NCBI GenBank assembly: GCA_026413225.1
Contig: CM048572.1
Span: forward strand, 9,052,001 to 9,116,000
DNA: 64,000 nt
DNA from: Otis tarda
Taxonomy: Eukaryota; Chordata; Aves; Otidiformes; Otididae
Direction: 5' to 3'
Within the stretch, counting starts at the first letter, position 1. Every line of letters begins with the position of its first letter. This document shows positions 60,934-64,000 of this stretch, piece by piece. The notes under the pieces are model-generated. The model saw only the letters and a list, made by a program, of their open reading frames with translations, was not told the DNA's origin and searched no databases. The position numbers and the translations under genes were made by a program.

Positions 60934-63900
60934 CTTAAAATAAAGGAAAATATGTAACAACTGGTATTAAAACCTGGATCACCAATGGACTCGTTAATCC
61001 TATTCAAAGGCCTAGCATAGGTTTTGAAAGCTGACAGTATCTTAAGAGATATTTTCTATCTTAATTTGTGTTGCTTGATATTACAAGAAAGGAGTTGGAA
61101 GACATCTCCCACCTGCTTGATCTCTGCTTTGATCTTGGTTGTAGTTTACCATTGACTTTGCTTATACTGGTGCAACAGTTTGTGGAGCAGTGCTGTAAAC
61201 TGGACCACTGAGATGACCTGAAGGAGCCCCCTCCCTCTCCAAGTCAAATAGACTTGGACTTCAACTGCACTGAACTTTCCCCAAGCCTGCTCTCCTGCAG
61301 CTCAGCTGCCCGTCAGCACACGCCACAGCCTGGGCAGCTCTGCCCTGCAGGCACTCACGCTCCTGCGGAAGCATCTCCTCCCCTGCAATACCAGTGCTGC
61401 ACACAGTCTAGGATCACTGTAAGCTGTGTGAAAAACATGTATTTACTGTTACGGGACTAGAAATGCCCCATCTTTCATGAGCGTTTACAAAAATGACCGG
61501 CCCAGTGCACAGAAACACTGTACACAGCTCGATGGTTCAGATGATGCACGTGTGTACGCATACATTTGCGGATAGGTTAATAGTGAAGAATTGCTACTAT
61601 GCCACACATTTTAACTCAAAGATAACAAAGTGTTTGATCTATGCTGCTCCAGCGATCATTTACAACCTGGATATCAGGGATCACATATAACAAGATCAAG
61701 CACTTACCTGTGATACCTTTTATCTTTCAAGCGTTTACAAGTAGTCTCAATACAGTTGAAATGAAAAAGTCAAGTCTGTGCTAGGCACAACAACGAAACA
61801 TAGCCAGAGAGCAAAACAGCAGTATCAGTGTCAAAATTCAAAGTACCTAAGCTTTCGATGTATTCTTCTCAATGAATGTTCTGCAGTGATCTAACATAGC
61901 AAAAGCTTCCCACCTATTTCTACTTTATATAAAAATAAATTGCTTGTTACTGGGTCAGCTCCTTAAATCACCTATCTGCAGGGAAGGGAGATAATTAACA
62001 GGTGACTAACCTGTATCACCAGAAAAGTTGGAGAAGTAGTGCAGGAAATAGTAAACCCTGAAATACAACTGTCAGTGAACTCAGAACTTTTGCTCCCTAC
62101 TGCAAGGCAGCATGGGGCTACGAAACAAGTCTTCAGTAACGCCTTTTTAGTTAAGCATTTATGAAGGTTCTGTCTCTGACTGGGGTGCGGTCTTTTCCGA
62201 TATCCACAAGCGTCAGGCATATTGTCAGACAGTTCAAATCAAAACCCAGATTTTAAAACCAAGATTATTTGGAAGAGTTTTTTGTTTTACAATAACATTA
62301 ATTTAGAATCAAGGATTAGGAAGGCAGAAGCTATACGGATATTAAAAAACCCTATTTCCCATAAATAACGAAGACAGTGATACTGGAGCATTCAAGTTTT
62401 AACAACCCTTATTAAAAAAAAAAAAAGTCACACTTTCAAGAACCTCTCTGACTGTACTTGTGAGTTACAATTGCATTTTCCTACTCATCATTGTAAAGCA
62501 GGAAGCCTTACACTGTACATAGAGTATGCACCACACAGAGAAAAGGAGCGGGGAGCACCCCCACATACACAAAATAATGTACAAGAGAAAAATTCCAAAC
62601 AAACAGGAGGCCAATTCAGAAAGTCGTCCTAATTATATAATCTTTCTAAGTTTTCCAAGCTTGTTTCTAGCATATAAAGCAATCATTCAGTGTCTCCCAC
62701 TAGTAAATACTGTGAAATTTAACTTGACTTTGATTCTCCAAGAGGGAATGTCAGAGCTGGTTTTGATAACAACCTCTTTTCAGTCTTCACGTATGTCAAC
62801 AATTGTCCTTGGGATGCTGTTTGGCTGTGAAATGATCTCTGATTTTTGCAGATCCAGGCACCTACAAAGCCATCTATTTTCCCAAGTTGAGAGTCTGTTC
62901 TTTAACCAGAGAGTTTGGTATAGATTCTATATGATTTTATATGATTCTATGAAGATATTATTAGCTACCACTACAAGAATGCTCACCAGATAGGACTATA
63001 ATATTGCATCGTTCAAAATATAGCCTAGAATTGATTGATTATAGACGTGTGCATCATATAATGGTAAACTACTATCTCACTGTGATACAATCTGAATTCA
63101 TGCTCGAGTTTCAGACCTTGAATCGGAATCTATTAATTTTTAATTTAAAATTGAATGAATTAAATCTTTTCCTTTTCCCCTCCTTAACTTGAAAAGAACA
63201 GAGCCCAAAGGTAACACTCTTTTACCACCCATGCAACTACAAACAGGCAGCATCAAAATAAAACCAAAATTTCAAGTATTGTTTGTAAAAAATATATTTG
63301 CAGTTGTTTTGTTCTTTAAAACACAGGTGCCTCTGACAGAGATCACTGTGCCACATACATAATTTGCAATAGTGTTCTCACTAACAAAGTCATTACTGAT
63401 GAATGGACAAAATTTTTTCATTTTCTAAAAACAGTTGCCTGGTCTTCTGTATAAGCATTTCCAGCTTAAGTGCCAGGTGCAATTTCTACAGATATTAAGG
63501 AACAGCCCCCTTTAAACTTTACTAGGGCTGCATCAGACCCAGACATTTCTCACAGATCAACAATCAGCCAGGTGCAGTTAATGCATAGATTGCATGTAAC
63601 TGAAACAAACTTTACTTAAAAATATACTTCAGAATGGCTTGGACTATTACCTTCTTGTGTGTGCATGGAAGAACAAGTTGGCTGTGAAGGTAATTCATCA
63701 TAAAATGAGGCTTTCTTATTTTAGCCAGCACAACACAAGAATCATATTCTGGGAAGCATACTGCGTGGTGAAATTGTCAACAGTTGCTTCCATGCTCAGC
63801 CTTTACAGCAAACACAGCCTCTGATTTCAACAGAGGCACATAAATACACACATCCTCTTTCCAACATACAAGATGTATGTTTCCACGTACAGACAAGTCA

Positions 63901-64000
63901 AATGCGTAAAGTGGAAGGTATTTGGCTTTGTAGGACAAATTCTGCATTCATTTATGTTCTATGCATTTCTGCTGAATTCAGCCCTGCCTTGGAGACTGAA
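60934..64000. other. No gene recognised
   Basis: This is AT-rich non-coding sequence to the end of the window. An open frame of 155 codons lies at 62526-62993 (plus), but its composition is that of translated AT-rich DNA. A strong donor at 61701-61707 (minus) lacks a convincing partner acceptor. Confidence 0.55.

Noticed and set aside
61708-61745. 38-bp minus-strand segment ending in a consensus GTAAGT donor, reading TTCKRLKDKRYH
   Set aside because: The only frame-compatible acceptor is a poor GAG, and joining it to the next candidate (60885-60933) gives an immediate stop.
62915-62955. ATGATTCTATGA-like strings resembling the 3' tail of CR1
   Set aside because: The preceding sequence lacks the CR1 3' UTR block and ORF2 motif, so the similarity is probably just AT-rich repetition.
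62526-62993. 155-codon plus-strand open frame near the right end
   Set aside because: The composition is that of translated AT-rich DNA, with no domain, start context or conservation evidence.

Overview
The window is vertebrate nuclear DNA and almost certainly avian. The best evidence is a minus-strand CR1 retroposon 3' end at 56975-57322, with the CR1 ORF2 carboxyl end and the short octamer-type 3' repeats typical of bird CR1. The rest is AT-rich, unique-looking sequence with mononucleotide runs and a few very old MIR-like SINE relics. There is no bacterial-style coding density, no rRNA or tRNA gene, no CRISPR array, and no long open reading frame that I can recognise. It looks like an intergenic or intronic gene desert.

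The left end (about 1.4-3.6 kb, minus strand) has the only cluster I would defend as a possible spliced gene. Four consecutive candidate coding exons have canonical splice dinucleotides and mutually consistent phases. A fifth upstream exon would supply an ATG. Joined, they would encode a small protein of about 124 residues with one hydrophobic segment and an acidic tail. I do not recognise the family. Further minus-strand exon-like segments at 12.2, 19.6, 41.4, 42.2 and 60.9 kb have splice sites but lie far apart. They could be upstream or untranslated exons of the same transcript, or chance. With no alignment or RNA data, chance must be taken seriously: in 64 kb, dozens of splice-site pairs flanking short open frames are expected at random.

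From 3.6 to 57 kb the sequence is mostly without recognisable genes. I found a 48-bp tandem duplication (14.6 kb), a 14-bp and a 19-bp duplication, and three or four MIR-like relics (9.2, 17.8, 38.7, 46.2 kb). There is a possible regulatory block with a near-consensus DR1 nuclear-receptor motif (29.0 kb). Two MEF2-type motifs were found, one directly abutting an AP-1 site (37.2 kb), and a small CpG-rich patch lies at 48.2 kb. The right end after the CR1 (57.3-64 kb) is again unique AT-rich DNA with one exon-like segment.

How the parts work together can only be inferred. A repeat-poor stretch with scattered motif clusters fits a long-range regulatory landscape or large introns, but nothing in the sequence alone proves this.
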